Notes under the pieces: generated by a model
Told to the model about the DNA's origin: nothing
The model's database searches: none
The model's input: the letters and a program-made list of their open reading frames with translations, nothing else
Assembly: GCF_000828675.1 (NCBI RefSeq)
Contig: NZ_AP014510.1
Span: forward strand, 701,413 to 765,412
Length of the DNA stretch: 64,000 nt
From: Thermotoga profunda AZM34c06
GTDB lineage: Bacteria; Thermotogota; Thermotogae; Thermotogales; DSM-5069
Reading direction: 5' to 3'
In this document: one piece after another, positions 37,567-46,306 of the stretch
How positions within the stretch are numbered: the stretch's first letter is position 1
Layout of the letters: each line of letters begins with the position of its first letter
Made by a program: the position numbers and the translations under genes

Positions 37567-38799
37567 TTATTTATAAACCGCTGGTGTACAAAAACTTATC
37601 TTGTTTCCTTCGATCTCAAAAACCACCTCTGCATAATAAGCGACATGTCTTGATTGCGGTGGTTCAACATGAATTGAGTATATACCTTTCTCTGGTAGAA
37701 CTGGTAATCTTATCCAGAGTGAACCCCTAAAATCTGTTTTGTCTGAAACAGCTCTGTTGACGTATACTTCTTTGATCTGAGGACAATCTTTGATGGTTAT
37801 CTCATCTTTCTGTATTGAGAATTCAAAATTAGGCAATTTATCTGTTATTACAAGTTTAAGAAAAATCGATGCGTTATCAACAACGTATGGAATATTTTTA
37901 ATACCATGCTTGTTGTTTGGAACATAGAGAATGTAACTCTTTCCAGGTAGATCAAAAAAATAAAGGTTGGCTGAATATATAGTCCAGTATTCGTCGTTTG
38001 TGGCGTTGATTATATACTTAGGCATAGTGAGCCTGTCTCTATAGGTATAAGGATCGACCATCCTAAGGAGATCTTGACCTTCTTGCGTGTGTATCATTTC
38101 AGGTAGACCTCGTTTTACATAAGGTGAAATGCTCTCACTGTAATTTTCATACATCTTCAGTTGTTGTTCGAATTGTTTTGGAAAATTCAGGTTGTCAAAG
38201 ACTATAGGCGCTATGGCAAAAACACGGCTGTCAACCACTGCTGTAAGCCAAGTAGTCCAACCTCTTTTTGATGCACCAGTTACAAAAAACCGTTTCACAT
38301 TAAACAATTGTTCGATCACATCCATTGCTCCCACAGCCGATGTAGTCATTGGAAACAAAAGTGGCAAAGTAGGGTCCTTTGTCTTGGTGTAATGTAAAAA
38401 TGTATGTGCTATCAGATCGTCTTCTCTCAAATTGTAAATGGGCTGATTTGGTATATCTCCAAGGACTGCAAAAACACAGGAAAACTTTTCTGCAATCCAG
38501 AGATAATCTTCGACATCTTTTGATTTTGTGGGATCGAAATCTCCTGTAATGAACAAGACTGCTACATCACTGAATGTAATCTGACTTGGCTGGACGATCA
38601 AAAGATCATGAACCCAACGTATATCTTGCCAAGTTTGGCTTTCGAATATAACGTGAGTTATCTTCATTCCAGTATCTGTTATCTTTTCGGAATAGATTTC
38701 GTATTTAACATCTTTGTGATTGATCACGTAATTTTCCAACTCTTGAGAAAAAGATATGATCGCAATTGCTACAAGAAAAAACACAAAAGTTTTTTTCAT
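37567..38799 (-). CDS. PqaA-like secreted alpha/beta hydrolase (PhoPQ-regulated family)
   Basis: 410 residues from ATG 38799 (GGGAGGTG upstream). Signal peptide KKTFVFFLVAIAIISFS. The alpha/beta-hydrolase elbow is FFVTGASKRGWTTW, with the Ser nucleophile; later Asp and His appear in YIINATNDEYWT and VPNNKHGIKN. The family was named for PhoPQ-activated pathogenicity-related proteins; the enzymatic role is unknown. The ribosome site can pair with an upstream complementary sequence (38807-38838), so translation may be controlled. Confidence 0.8.
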   Translation of the reverse strand: MKKTFVFFLVAIAIISFSQELENYVINHKDVKYEIYSEKITDTGMKITHVIFESQTWQDIRWVHDLLIVQPSQITFSDVAVLFITGDFDPTKSKDVEDYLWIAEKFSCVFAVLGDIPNQPIYNLREDDLIAHTFLHYTKTKDPTLPLLFPMTTSAVGAMDVIEQLFNVKRFFVTGASKRGWTTWLTAVVDSRVFAIAPIVFDNLNFPKQFEQQLKMYENYSESISPYVKRGLPEMIHTQEGQDLLRMVDPYTYRDRLTMPKYIINATNDEYWTIYSANLYFFDLPGKSYILYVPNNKHGIKNIPYVVDNASIFLKLVITDKLPNFEFSIQKDEITIKDCPQIKEVYVNRAVSDKTDFRGSLWIRLPVLPEKGIYSIHVEPPQSRHVAYYAEVVFEIEGNKISFCTPAVYK

Positions 38800-38806
38800 A
38801 TCAACA

Positions 38807-38838
38807 CCTCCCTCGTATAAATTATCACACAAGGGAGG
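38807..38838 (-). promoter_or_regulatory. Hairpin that would hide the ribosome site of the PqaA-like gene
   Basis: On the minus strand CCTCCCT (38838-38832) can pair with AGGGAGG (38813-38807), the ribosome site of the gene starting at 38799; loop 18 bases. The loop also contains a GATAAT-like -10. Seven G/C-rich pairs would occlude initiation if the RNA starts upstream. Confidence 0.45.
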
Positions 38839-38846
38839 GGTAGGTT

Positions 38847-39761
38847 TTACTTTTGCTTGAAAGAAAAAACAACACACACAGCAGGTAAGATGAACTGATC
38901 AAAGTCCTCCAATTTTGCCATATATGTCAGAGTAAAAGCATCATTGCCCAAAAGAACGTGTGATTGTAAACATTTATAGAAAGTACCTTTTGAAGAAAAT
39001 TGAAAGATTCTCCAATAGAATTCTTCCCCTTGAACCAGATTTTTGCCATTCGAGAATTCTTTGTAATCAGAAAGATTGATGAGTGAATTTTTCTCGACTG
39101 ATTTTGCATATTCTTGAGTGTCCATTTTCTTTGTCAGTTCCTCACGAACTATTTGAATATACCCTGCTTTGTTATCCTGAACGGCTATGAACGAGCCTAT
39201 CTCACCTTGGATTGGTTTTATAACTTCAAAAGGTTCGATCAAATTCACCGAATACCTGAATTCCTCGTTCAAATATTCCTGTTTGATCGAGGCAGTTTTG
39301 ACACTACTCATCGACAGCAATGCAGGAACAAGGTATTTGTGAAAATCCTCTTGCGTTGAATAATAAGTCATGACATAACCTCTTTGAAACTTGATAAAAA
39401 TAATCTGAAAGGCTTCTGATTTTGTACCAGAAATATTGAGTGAGAATCTTCTATAGAAAATCTGTAGATCATCGATTTTGGTTAACCCTGCGGCTGTTTC
39501 CTCTGCTCCAACGAGTTGTATCCCTATCAATTTTGAAAAAGTCACCAAGTCCGTTGATTGAGTAAGATTGACGGATAATACTTGCAATACAGAATTACTC
39601 GTCAGGACTCTGAATGATCCTATTTCATTTGGATTTGTTGGTTTAACCATGATAAAGGGATCATAGACAGTTAAAGCAAGATCGCCATTTGGAGAAAAAT
39701 AAAGTGTTTGGCTAAACAAAGAAAGAGAGAAAATAGTTATTAACATTACTAAAAGCCTCAT
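38847..39761 (-). CDS. Secreted protein of unknown function with duplicated domain
   Basis: 304 residues with signal peptide (LLVMLITIFSLSLFSQ). Two copies of a ~130-residue unit: first ...YDPFIMVKPTNPNEIGSF..., second ...IEPFEVIKPIQGEIGSF..., each followed by a region with a late helix (EDFHKYLVPALLSM and EDFDQFILPAVCVV). The pattern recalls PsbP/DcrB-like folds, but I cannot assign a family. It is first gene of the transcript with the PqaA-like hydrolase, racemase and RND pump and is divergent from the deacetylase gene. Confidence 0.72.
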   Translation of the reverse strand: MRLLVMLITIFSLSLFSQTLYFSPNGDLALTVYDPFIMVKPTNPNEIGSFRVLTSNSVLQVLSVNLTQSTDLVTFSKLIGIQLVGAEETAAGLTKIDDLQIFYRRFSLNISGTKSEAFQIIFIKFQRGYVMTYYSTQEDFHKYLVPALLSMSSVKTASIKQEYLNEEFRYSVNLIEPFEVIKPIQGEIGSFIAVQDNKAGYIQIVREELTKKMDTQEYAKSVEKNSLINLSDYKEFSNGKNLVQGEEFYWRIFQFSSKGTFYKCLQSHVLLGNDAFTLTYMAKLEDFDQFILPAVCVVFSFKQK

Positions 39762-39781
39762 CCAATCACCATCCTTAGATC

Positions 39782-39812
39782 ATTATACACAATACCACAA
39801 ATAGTGTATAAT
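39782..39812. promoter_or_regulatory. Symmetrical divergent promoter, 31-base palindrome
   Basis: ATTATACAC (39782-39790) and GTGTATAAT (39804-39812) are perfect inverted copies 13 bases apart. Each arm holds a TATAAT, one per strand. The plus -10 ends 8 bases before the ATG at 39820, with TATACA 17 bases upstream as -35. The minus -10 lies 20 bases before the divergent start. Confidence 0.6.
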
Positions 39813-39819
39813 AATCACT

Positions 39820-40824
39820 ATGAAAATGTCTATAAAAAAGATCGTGCTGATTTTGTTGGTGATTGTGTCTATTTCTGTACAGGCAAAGGTGATAATCTTT
39901 CTATATCATCGCTTTGATGATGCTCGATATCCATCGACAAGTACATGGACAGGCGAGCTTGAAAATCACATTCGCATTGTTAAAGAACTCGGTCTTGAGA
40001 TTTGGACAGTGAAAGACCTTGAGAATTATATCTATGGAAAAAGGAAGATGACAAAAGATGCCGTTGTTTTCACAATAGACGATGGTTATCGTTCGGTCTA
40101 CGATAGCGCATATGAGATTTTCAAAAAACACAACGTTCCTTTTTGTGTCTTTCTTCAAGTTGGTGCTGTAGGATATCCAGATTATCTAACCTGGGAAATG
40201 ATCAATGAAATGATCAAGAACGGTGTGGAATTTGCAAACCATTCTTTTAGTCACTCAGATTTTCCTTCACTGTTGTCTAAGATGAATAAGGAACAAATGC
40301 TCGAGTATTTCAGATCAGATCTCCAAAAGGCTCAGCGAGTCTTCAAAGAGAAAACAGGTAAAACTACGAATTATTATGCGTACCCTTATGGGCATTATAT
40401 TCCAGAAATGATCGATGTATTGAAACAAGAAGGTTTTACACTCGGTTTTACCCAAAATCCTGGCCCTTATGATCTGAGCTATGGGATCTTTGAAATACCA
40501 AGAGAACCACTGCTTGAAGATTGGGCAAGCGAAAAACACCTGAAGTATATCTTGAACAGGGAACCTCTTGTGACAGAAAGTTTGTCATTCGTGTTACAAA
40601 ATGGTATACTAACAGTAAAAGCAAAGATAACAGTTCCAAAGGAGGTGAAGTACGCGACCCTGTACGTGTCCGAAAAAGGCATAATTAAAAGTCATCTCAA
40701 AGATAGTGAAATCTTTGGTGAGACTGCACTGACAAAAATGTACAACAGAGTCATGATCAGTGCTAATGACGGTAAAAAAGAATATCTAAGATACCATCTA
40801 ATCTTTAACGCACAGGGTGAGTGA
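39820..40824 (+). CDS. Secreted polysaccharide deacetylase (NodB domain)
   Basis: 334 residues with signal peptide (IKKIVLILLVIVSISVQA). Carbohydrate esterase family 4 motifs: VFTIDDGYRS (catalytic Asp and metal Asp), NHSFSHSD (metal His pair) and YAYPYGHY. It probably removes acetyl groups from peptidoglycan or an exopolysaccharide. After the NodB domain, the last ~90 residues form an extra beta-rich domain. No ribosome site precedes the ATG at 39820 and the -10 is 8 bases away, so the mRNA may be leaderless; the next ATG (39826) is an alternative. A Bax-like glucosaminidase gene follows. Confidence 0.88.
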   Translation: MKMSIKKIVLILLVIVSISVQAKVIIFLYHRFDDARYPSTSTWTGELENHIRIVKELGLEIWTVKDLENYIYGKRKMTKDAVVFTIDDGYRSVYDSAYEIFKKHNVPFCVFLQVGAVGYPDYLTWEMINEMIKNGVEFANHSFSHSDFPSLLSKMNKEQMLEYFRSDLQKAQRVFKEKTGKTTNYYAYPYGHYIPEMIDVLKQEGFTLGFTQNPGPYDLSYGIFEIPREPLLEDWASEKHLKYILNREPLVTESLSFVLQNGILTVKAKITVPKEVKYATLYVSEKGIIKSHLKDSEIFGETALTKMYNRVMISANDGKKEYLRYHLIFNAQGE

Positions 40825-40847
40825 GTCTATAAACAGAGGTGATCAAG

Positions 40848-41702
40848 TTGAAAAAGATGATAATGATTCTCGCACTCACTGTTCTTTTTGTGACTGTTCC
40901 GAAATTCACCTTTGAGTTGGTGAGTTATTTTGAAAACTTCGAGACAGAAGAAGATCAGGTTGTTGAGCTTGGATTTGATAGTTACAAAGATCTTTTGGAG
41001 TTTTTCGAAAAGATAGGATATGACCTTGGTAAAAAAGAAGTTCCAGCGGTTATCTTGAAGAACTTACCAAAAGACATGAACCAGATAAAAGACGTCCAGT
41101 TGAAAAAAGATTTATTTGTCAAGATAATGTTGCCGATAATATTGAAGGTGAACGAGGAGATCAAACAAGAAAGAGAAAAAATCATGAAATTGACAAATGA
41201 CAGTCAGGAACTCCAACATTATCTGGCAAAGTATAAAGCAAAGACAAAACAAGAACTCCTTGAGAAAGTCGATGTGATACCAGTAGAGATCGCTTTAGCT
41301 CAAGCGGCAATAGAATCGGCATGGGGAACTTCAAGGTTTGCGATCGAAGCGAATAATATTTTCGGAGAATGGACCTTCAGTCCAGGAAATGGAGTTGTAC
41401 CAAGAGAACGCCCCGATGATGAAGTATACGAAGTCAGAAGGTTTCGAGATTTATTGAGTTCGATGAGAAGTTATGCTTACAATCTGAATGTATCACCGTT
41501 TTACAAAGAGTTCAGAGCCATCAGAGCCGGTAAGATCAAAAAACCTATCGAGGAAGGTTTGTTGTACTATTCTCAAAGGCGTGAAAAATATATTCAAGAA
41601 ATTAAAATTATCATGACCAACAATAAATTCACAGAACTCAAAGAACACAAGGCTTATCCAATCCAGATTGCTTTGATATCAGGAATGAGTTTGATAAAAT
41701 AA
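40848..41702 (+). CDS. Bax-like secreted N-acetylglucosaminidase
   Basis: 284 residues from TTG 40848 (AGAGGTGAT upstream). An N-terminal signal or anchor is followed by a helical region and a C-terminal glucosaminidase-type lysozyme fold: ALAQAAIESAWGTSRFAIEANNIFGEWTF, with the catalytic Glu in AAIESAWG, and RRFRDLLSSMRSYAYNLN. This matches the Bax/FlgJ-like (COG2992, GH73-related) family that cuts peptidoglycan. It is in tandem with a deacetylase, so the two together probably remodel cell wall. Confidence 0.85.
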   Translation: MKKMIMILALTVLFVTVPKFTFELVSYFENFETEEDQVVELGFDSYKDLLEFFEKIGYDLGKKEVPAVILKNLPKDMNQIKDVQLKKDLFVKIMLPIILKVNEEIKQEREKIMKLTNDSQELQHYLAKYKAKTKQELLEKVDVIPVEIALAQAAIESAWGTSRFAIEANNIFGEWTFSPGNGVVPRERPDDEVYEVRRFRDLLSSMRSYAYNLNVSPFYKEFRAIRAGKIKKPIEEGLLYYSQRREKYIQEIKIIMTNNKFTELKEHKAYPIQIALISGMSLIK

Positions 41703-41725
41703 CGTAACTCAAGTGGAACAAACTG

Positions 41726-41756
41726 TTGATCTTTGAAAATTATAGTATAGTATAAT
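41726..41756 (+). promoter_or_regulatory. Candidate pilin promoter
   Basis: TTGATC (41726-41731), 19 bases, TATAAT (41751-41756), 31 bases before the pilin start. The spacer is long; the repeated TATAGTATAGTATAAT offers alternative -10 registers. Confidence 0.45.
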
Positions 41757-41786
41757 GTTCTTGAAAATTGAAAAGGAGGGATTTTT

Positions 41787-42215
41787 ATAAGGAAAGGTTT
41801 CACATTGATCGAATTGTTGATCGTCTTGGCAGTTATGGCCGCCTTGATGGCTATTGCAACTCCTATCGCACTTAATGCAGTTGCTCGAGCAAATGTAATG
41901 AGAGTAGCAAGTAATATGAGAAACATCAAAAGCGCCATTGAAAGTTACGTAAGTATTGAAAGGCCATCCGATACATCAGGGCTCGATCTCGATATAGACG
42001 ACTTAGTAGATTCAGGTTATCTGTCCGCAAACCCAGGTAACGAATACGAGATGAAGGTAGATAACGCCAATTGGGCTACAAAAGGTGAAGTCATTGTGAC
42101 GATTTCTTACACAGGAAATGATGTTGATACGACTAAACTCCAAGAAGCTTATCCAGATGTCAAAATCGTTAATAATACACCCACAATTACCCTTACTCTT
42201 AGAAAATGGTGGTAA
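41787..42215 (+). CDS. Type IV pilin-like protein, apparent ATA start
   Basis: 142 residues if read from ATA 41787. The N-terminus is then (M)RKGFTLIELLIVLAVMAALM, a textbook prepilin: basic leader, Gly-Phe cleavage site, Glu5 and a hydrophobic helix. The frame is closed by TGA at 41769-41771; between it and the motif no ATG, GTG, TTG or CTG exists in frame. ATA lies 7 bases after GGAGG; ATT at 41781 is too close. The first canonical codon, TTG at 41805, would delete the peptidase site. The mature domain is short (pseudopilin-like) and no pilus machinery is adjacent. It has its own promoter-like and terminator elements. Confidence 0.85.
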   Translation: MRKGFTLIELLIVLAVMAALMAIATPIALNAVARANVMRVASNMRNIKSAIESYVSIERPSDTSGLDLDIDDLVDSGYLSANPGNEYEMKVDNANWATKGEVIVTISYTGNDVDTTKLQEAYPDVKIVNNTPTITLTLRKWW

Positions 42216-42233
42216 GATCTGTTGAAAGACAAT

Positions 42234-42265
42234 ACCCAGCAGGGATTGCCTGCTGGGTTTATTTT
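42234..42265 (+). terminator. Terminator after the pilin gene
   Basis: ACCCAGCAGG (42234-42243) pairs with CCTGCTGGGT (42249-42258), 5-base loop, then TTTATTTTT. It overlaps the end of the convergent ArgH-like gene. Confidence 0.85.
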
Positions 42266-43695
42266 TCTATGGAGTAAAAATCACTCTCGAGTCTTTCTAA
42301 GGATTTTGTCATTTCCTGGTTCATCATTTCCACTTTTTTCTTCAGTGTTTTGGTGATTTTTTCAATCTTTTTAATCATCTCAAGTGCTGGTTTTTTCCCT
42401 GGTCCTCCGGCTATTTTTCTGACCTTGACGAAATGTTCTGGTGATAATATTTTCTCAACCTGTTTTTGGTTTAAGGTGAGTTTCATGCCACATATTTTTT
42501 CAAAACTTTGATTCAAGGCATCGTATCTCATATTAGATCTCACATACTCAGAGACAACTGTATGCGCTTGACGAAAGCTGATATTGAATCTCCTAACAAG
42601 TTCATCTGCCAACTCCGTTGTTGTTGCACCCGTTTTCAAGGAGAGTTCTTTCACCCTTGTTTGATCAACATCAACCTTTTGCACAGTCTCCTTGACCAAA
42701 GTTAGTGCTTCTTTTGCTGTTTTCATTCCTTCCAAGAATTTGAACAACACAAAATCCCCATTTTCATTGATATCTTGATATGGTGTATTAACAAAAGTTT
42801 TTTCAGTCATGTCAAAGATTCCATGTGCTATGTTCGCTCTTATCCTGATGTGTTCAAGTATCACGGGATTTCTTTTCTGTGGCATTATGCTACTTATTTG
42901 AACAACTTCATCTGGAAACTGAAAGATCCCAACTTCACAAGAAGATTTGTGGATAAATTCCTGGGTGAATCTTGTTAAATCGTTCATCAATATTCTCAGA
43001 CAACTCGAAGGAAATGTGATCCAATGTGAAGTCGCAATGGCTCTGTAGGAGTTTTCCACAGGTTCTGAAAAACCTAAATATTCGCTTACCATATCTCTGT
43101 CTATGGGAAAACCCGTTGTAGTTATTGCACCTGAACCCATAGGACAGATGTTCACAATTTGTATTGATCTAATTAGATTCTCTAAAACATCAAGAAAATC
43201 GAATGCATAGGCAAGTAAATAATGTGTAAAACTCGATACCTGAGCCGGTTGACCATGGGTATAGAGCAAGATGAGAGTTTCAAGATTGTCTTTTGCTTTT
43301 TGAACAATTACATTTATCACATCGATCAATTGGTGTGCGAACTCCATCAATTCATCACGAATGCACATTCTAAAGATAGTCGTATCTATGTCATTTCTAC
43401 TCCTTGCCGTATGAAGAAATCCTGCTTTTTCAATACCGACCACTTCCGATAACTTTTTTTCTATCAAAAACACCAGATCTTCTGTTTGTTCTGGGAGCTT
43501 TTCTTCTATCTTTTCAACTTCGATTTTTTTCAAAGTCTTTGCTATCTCAACACATATCTGTTGTGGTACTATCTTTGTTTTCTTTAACATCAACAAATGA
43601 GCCTTGTTCAATCGCATGTAGTATCTTACGAGTTTTTTCCAATTTTCAAAAGAACTGTCCAACACTATTTCTTTGTAGATCTCTGAAAATCTCAT
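42259..43695 (-). CDS. Divergent argininosuccinate-lyase-like protein of a catabolic operon
   Basis: 478 residues of the ArgH/fumarase superfamily. Conserved: FLHTARSRNDIDTTI (ArgH has TGRSRND), YTHGQPAQ (ArgH has HLQRAQ), and the signature loop QISSIMPQKRNPV (ArgH has TGSSIMPQKKNP). The substituted positions sit in substrate-contact loops, so true argininosuccinate lyase activity is doubtful. The context, with ABC import, amidohydrolase and ROK regulator, suggests C-N (or C-O) elimination from an imported compound, perhaps releasing fumarate. No other arginine gene is near. The C-terminus is lysine-rich and extended. ATGA overlap with the amidohydrolase gene. Confidence 0.82.
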   Translation of the reverse strand: MRFSEIYKEIVLDSSFENWKKLVRYYMRLNKAHLLMLKKTKIVPQQICVEIAKTLKKIEVEKIEEKLPEQTEDLVFLIEKKLSEVVGIEKAGFLHTARSRNDIDTTIFRMCIRDELMEFAHQLIDVINVIVQKAKDNLETLILLYTHGQPAQVSSFTHYLLAYAFDFLDVLENLIRSIQIVNICPMGSGAITTTGFPIDRDMVSEYLGFSEPVENSYRAIATSHWITFPSSCLRILMNDLTRFTQEFIHKSSCEVGIFQFPDEVVQISSIMPQKRNPVILEHIRIRANIAHGIFDMTEKTFVNTPYQDINENGDFVLFKFLEGMKTAKEALTLVKETVQKVDVDQTRVKELSLKTGATTTELADELVRRFNISFRQAHTVVSEYVRSNMRYDALNQSFEKICGMKLTLNQKQVEKILSPEHFVKVRKIAGGPGKKPALEMIKKIEKITKTLKKKVEMMNQEMTKSLERLESDFYSIEK

Positions 43696-44576
43696 TTGAT
43701 CAACCCCAATATTTCAGCGATGTTTTTATACAGGACACGATCGATTTCATCATCACTGTAACCAACATCAACCATAGCTCTCACTTGCTCATCCAAATAT
43801 GCCTTACAAAAACCACGTGGAAACCAGCTCGAGTCAGTGCCAAAGATTATTCTCTCTGGACCAATCGTCTCTCTGTATTTTCTAAACAATGTTTCAAGAT
43901 TGAGTTCATAAGGCATCCATCTCATCCACTGATTTGAACCACTCGTGTCGATGTAGACATTCGAACATGCCCAGCAAAGATTCAACGTCTCAAAGACATA
44001 TCCACAACCAAAATGCGGCACGATGAACTTTATTTTCTTGAACTGTTTTGCAACATCGTGAATGATCAGAGGGTTTATATTCACATGATAAGCAATACCA
44101 CCAGCGGCACCCATGATGCCAAAGTGTATCAACACCGGTATTTCATACGAATTTGCGACCTCCCAAATTGGATAAAGTGATTTGTCATTCAGTGGTATGT
44201 TTACCGCAGGTCCTAAGATTTTGTATCCCTTAAGACCGTTTTTGAGACATTCCTCAAGTTCTTGTGCAGCACCTTCTTTAGATGGATCGTGATGGGCATA
44301 TCCTATGAATTTGTTTGGATGTTTAGAAATAAGCTTTAACATATTCTCGTTGCCATTCGCAGTTACAAAGACCACTTTGTCAATAGAGTAATCTAAAGTT
44401 TCTTTGTACCAGAGCCGAGAGAGTTCATCAAAATCGTCTATTTTTACTGGCTCTGGAAAGTTCCATGCCTTGAGCCATCTTTCTTTCTCTTTTTTTATCC
44501 ATGGGTCTGCCACTGATTTTATAAGAGAACCAATTGGAAAATGAACATGAGAATCTATCAATCTCATTTTGATCAT
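43692..44576 (-). CDS. Amidohydrolase_2-family TIM-barrel hydrolase
   Basis: 294 residues. Metal motif DSHVHF (HxH) at the N-terminus, His in YAHHDP and LIHFGIMG, PHFGCG, and the late Asp in IIFGTDSSWFPRG. COG2159-type proteins include lactonases, decarboxylases and amide hydrolases. The overlap with both neighbours (ATGA at each end) ties it to the ArgH-like lyase and the ABC importer. Substrate unknown. The first ATG (44576) overlaps the permease stop; the Met four codons on is an alternative start with a better-spaced AAAGG. Confidence 0.85.
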   Translation of the reverse strand: MIKMRLIDSHVHFPIGSLIKSVADPWIKKEKERWLKAWNFPEPVKIDDFDELSRLWYKETLDYSIDKVVFVTANGNENMLKLISKHPNKFIGYAHHDPSKEGAAQELEECLKNGLKGYKILGPAVNIPLNDKSLYPIWEVANSYEIPVLIHFGIMGAAGGIAYHVNINPLIIHDVAKQFKKIKFIVPHFGCGYVFETLNLCWACSNVYIDTSGSNQWMRWMPYELNLETLFRKYRETIGPERIIFGTDSSWFPRGFCKAYLDEQVRAMVDVGYSDDEIDRVLYKNIAEILGLIK

Positions 44577-45394
44577 CCTTTCAATCCAGAGAGCATTATT
44601 CCCCTGATGATCTGTTTTTGAAATATCAGAAAAACAATTATCAATGGAATAGTTGAGATGGTCGCTCCAGTCATAATGAGTTCCCAGTGCATCAAGTTCT
44701 CACTCGAGAAATAAGCCAAACCTACGGGTAATGTGTACATCTTTGGTTTGGAAGAAACTATGAGTGGCCACAAAAATGCATTCCAATTTCCTATGAAATT
44801 CAAGATTGCCAATGATGCCAATGCAGGTTTGACAAGTGGTAGAGCTATCTTATAGAAAATTCCGAACTCAGAAACACCATCGATTCTCGCTGCATCTAAA
44901 AGGTCATCTGGTATCGTTTCCATGAACTGTCTCATCAAAAAGATTCCAAAGGCAGTTATCATGCCTGGAAACATGATACCCCAATATGTATCGATCCAAC
45001 CCAACTTCGATGACATTATGTACCAAGGTATTATGAGCATTTCTGTTGGAATCATCAAAGTGCTTAGAATGAAGATAAAGATGATATTTCTCCCTGGAAA
45101 GCGATATTTGGCTATCGTGTAACCCACAAGAGAATCAAAAAACAAAACAGAAAAAGTGGTTGATAAAGCTACAAGTAGGCTATTTAAAAACCAATTCGGA
45201 AAGAGCGAAGAACCCATTATCTGTTTATAGTTATCCAATGTCGGATTTTTCGGAAACAAATATGGCCTGTATATTTCTCTGAAGGGTTTTAAAGACGATA
45301 AAACCATCCAGACAAAAGGAAAAATCATGACAACTATCAATGCCGTTAGAACAACGTAACTGACCACCTTGATAACCTTTTCTGATTTGGTCAT
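44573..45394 (-). CDS. Carbohydrate ABC permease, MalG type
   Basis: 273 residues, six helices, normal length with no insert. The EAA loop is LDAARIDGVSEFGIFYKIALP. CUT1 family. It pairs with the other permease 9 bases upstream. Unlike the galactan-locus MalG-type protein it lacks the coiled coil, so that insert is not a general trait of permeases in this genome. Confidence 0.92.
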   Translation of the reverse strand: MTKSEKVIKVVSYVVLTALIVVMIFPFVWMVLSSLKPFREIYRPYLFPKNPTLDNYKQIMGSSLFPNWFLNSLLVALSTTFSVLFFDSLVGYTIAKYRFPGRNIIFIFILSTLMIPTEMLIIPWYIMSSKLGWIDTYWGIMFPGMITAFGIFLMRQFMETIPDDLLDAARIDGVSEFGIFYKIALPLVKPALASLAILNFIGNWNAFLWPLIVSSKPKMYTLPVGLAYFSSENLMHWELIMTGATISTIPLIIVFLIFQKQIIRGIMLSGLKG

Positions 45395-45403
45395 CTTACC
45401 ACC

Positions 45404-46291
45404 TCAGTATTGGATCTTTCTGTTTAAAACCTTTAGCTGTACCACAGTTATTCCAAGTATTATGAGAAAAAGTACAACAGTTGCGGCAGTGGCCATTCCC
45501 ATATCAAATGATTTAAATGCCTTTTGATATATATAGAGAACCAACGGTTTGGTTGAATTTAAAGGACCTCCCGAACCTTGATCACTCATGTTGTATACTT
45601 GTGTGAATATCCTCAAAAACATTATTGTTTCCATCACCGACAAGAAGACAATTACCGGGTTTAGCAATGGAAGAGTTATTTTGAATAACAATTGCCTTCG
45701 GTTTGCACCATCAACCTTCGCGGCTTCCAGATATTCCTTGGGTATACTCTGAAGACCAGCAAGAAAAATGATCACACAATAACCAACTTCAATCCAAACA
45801 GTTGTTGTAACTATAGAAGGCAGAGCTTCAGTTGTACTCATCAAAAAATTTCTGACGGGTAGACCAAAGAAATTCAAAAAGTTGTTTATTATACCCGTCG
45901 GTGGTTTTTGATACATCCATCTCCAGACCCAACTTGTCGCAACAAGAGGTGTGATGTATGGCATGACATAGATCAATCTATAAAACCCCTGAAGCTTCGT
46001 GATATTGTTAAGTAAAAGTGCAAGTATTAACGAGAGAATTATCACACTCGGTACACCATACAGTACATATTTCAACGTGTTCAACAAAGAGATTCTAAAA
46101 ACAGAGTCTTTAAAGATGTTCACATAATTCGACAGACCGACAAAGTGTTTAACCGGCGATATTATGTTCCAGTCAGTGAAACTGATGTAAAACGCAGATA
46201 TCATGGGATAAAAACGTATAAATGCGAAAAAAGTAAGAGGCACTAAAAGAAACAAATACGCAGTTAAGATCTTCTTGTGTCTGAGCTTCAT
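45404..46291 (-). CDS. Carbohydrate ABC permease, MalF type
   Basis: 295 residues with six helices. EAA loop LEAAKVDGANRRQLLFKITLP. CUT1 family inner-membrane subunit. ATG start with TTTGAGGTG. The ATPase subunit is not encoded here and is probably shared from elsewhere, as is common for CUT1 systems. Confidence 0.92.
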   Translation of the reverse strand: MKLRHKKILTAYLFLLVPLTFFAFIRFYPMISAFYISFTDWNIISPVKHFVGLSNYVNIFKDSVFRISLLNTLKYVLYGVPSVIILSLILALLLNNITKLQGFYRLIYVMPYITPLVATSWVWRWMYQKPPTGIINNFLNFFGLPVRNFLMSTTEALPSIVTTTVWIEVGYCVIIFLAGLQSIPKEYLEAAKVDGANRRQLLFKITLPLLNPVIVFLSVMETIMFLRIFTQVYNMSDQGSGGPLNSTKPLVLYIYQKAFKSFDMGMATAATVVLFLIILGITVVQLKVLNRKIQY

Positions 46292-46306
46292 GTTTTCACC
46301 TCAAAG

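Noticed and set aside
42259-43695. Annotating the lyase simply as argH
   Set aside because: Key ArgH substrate-contact positions differ and the neighbours are transport and catabolic genes; a specific name would be unsafe.
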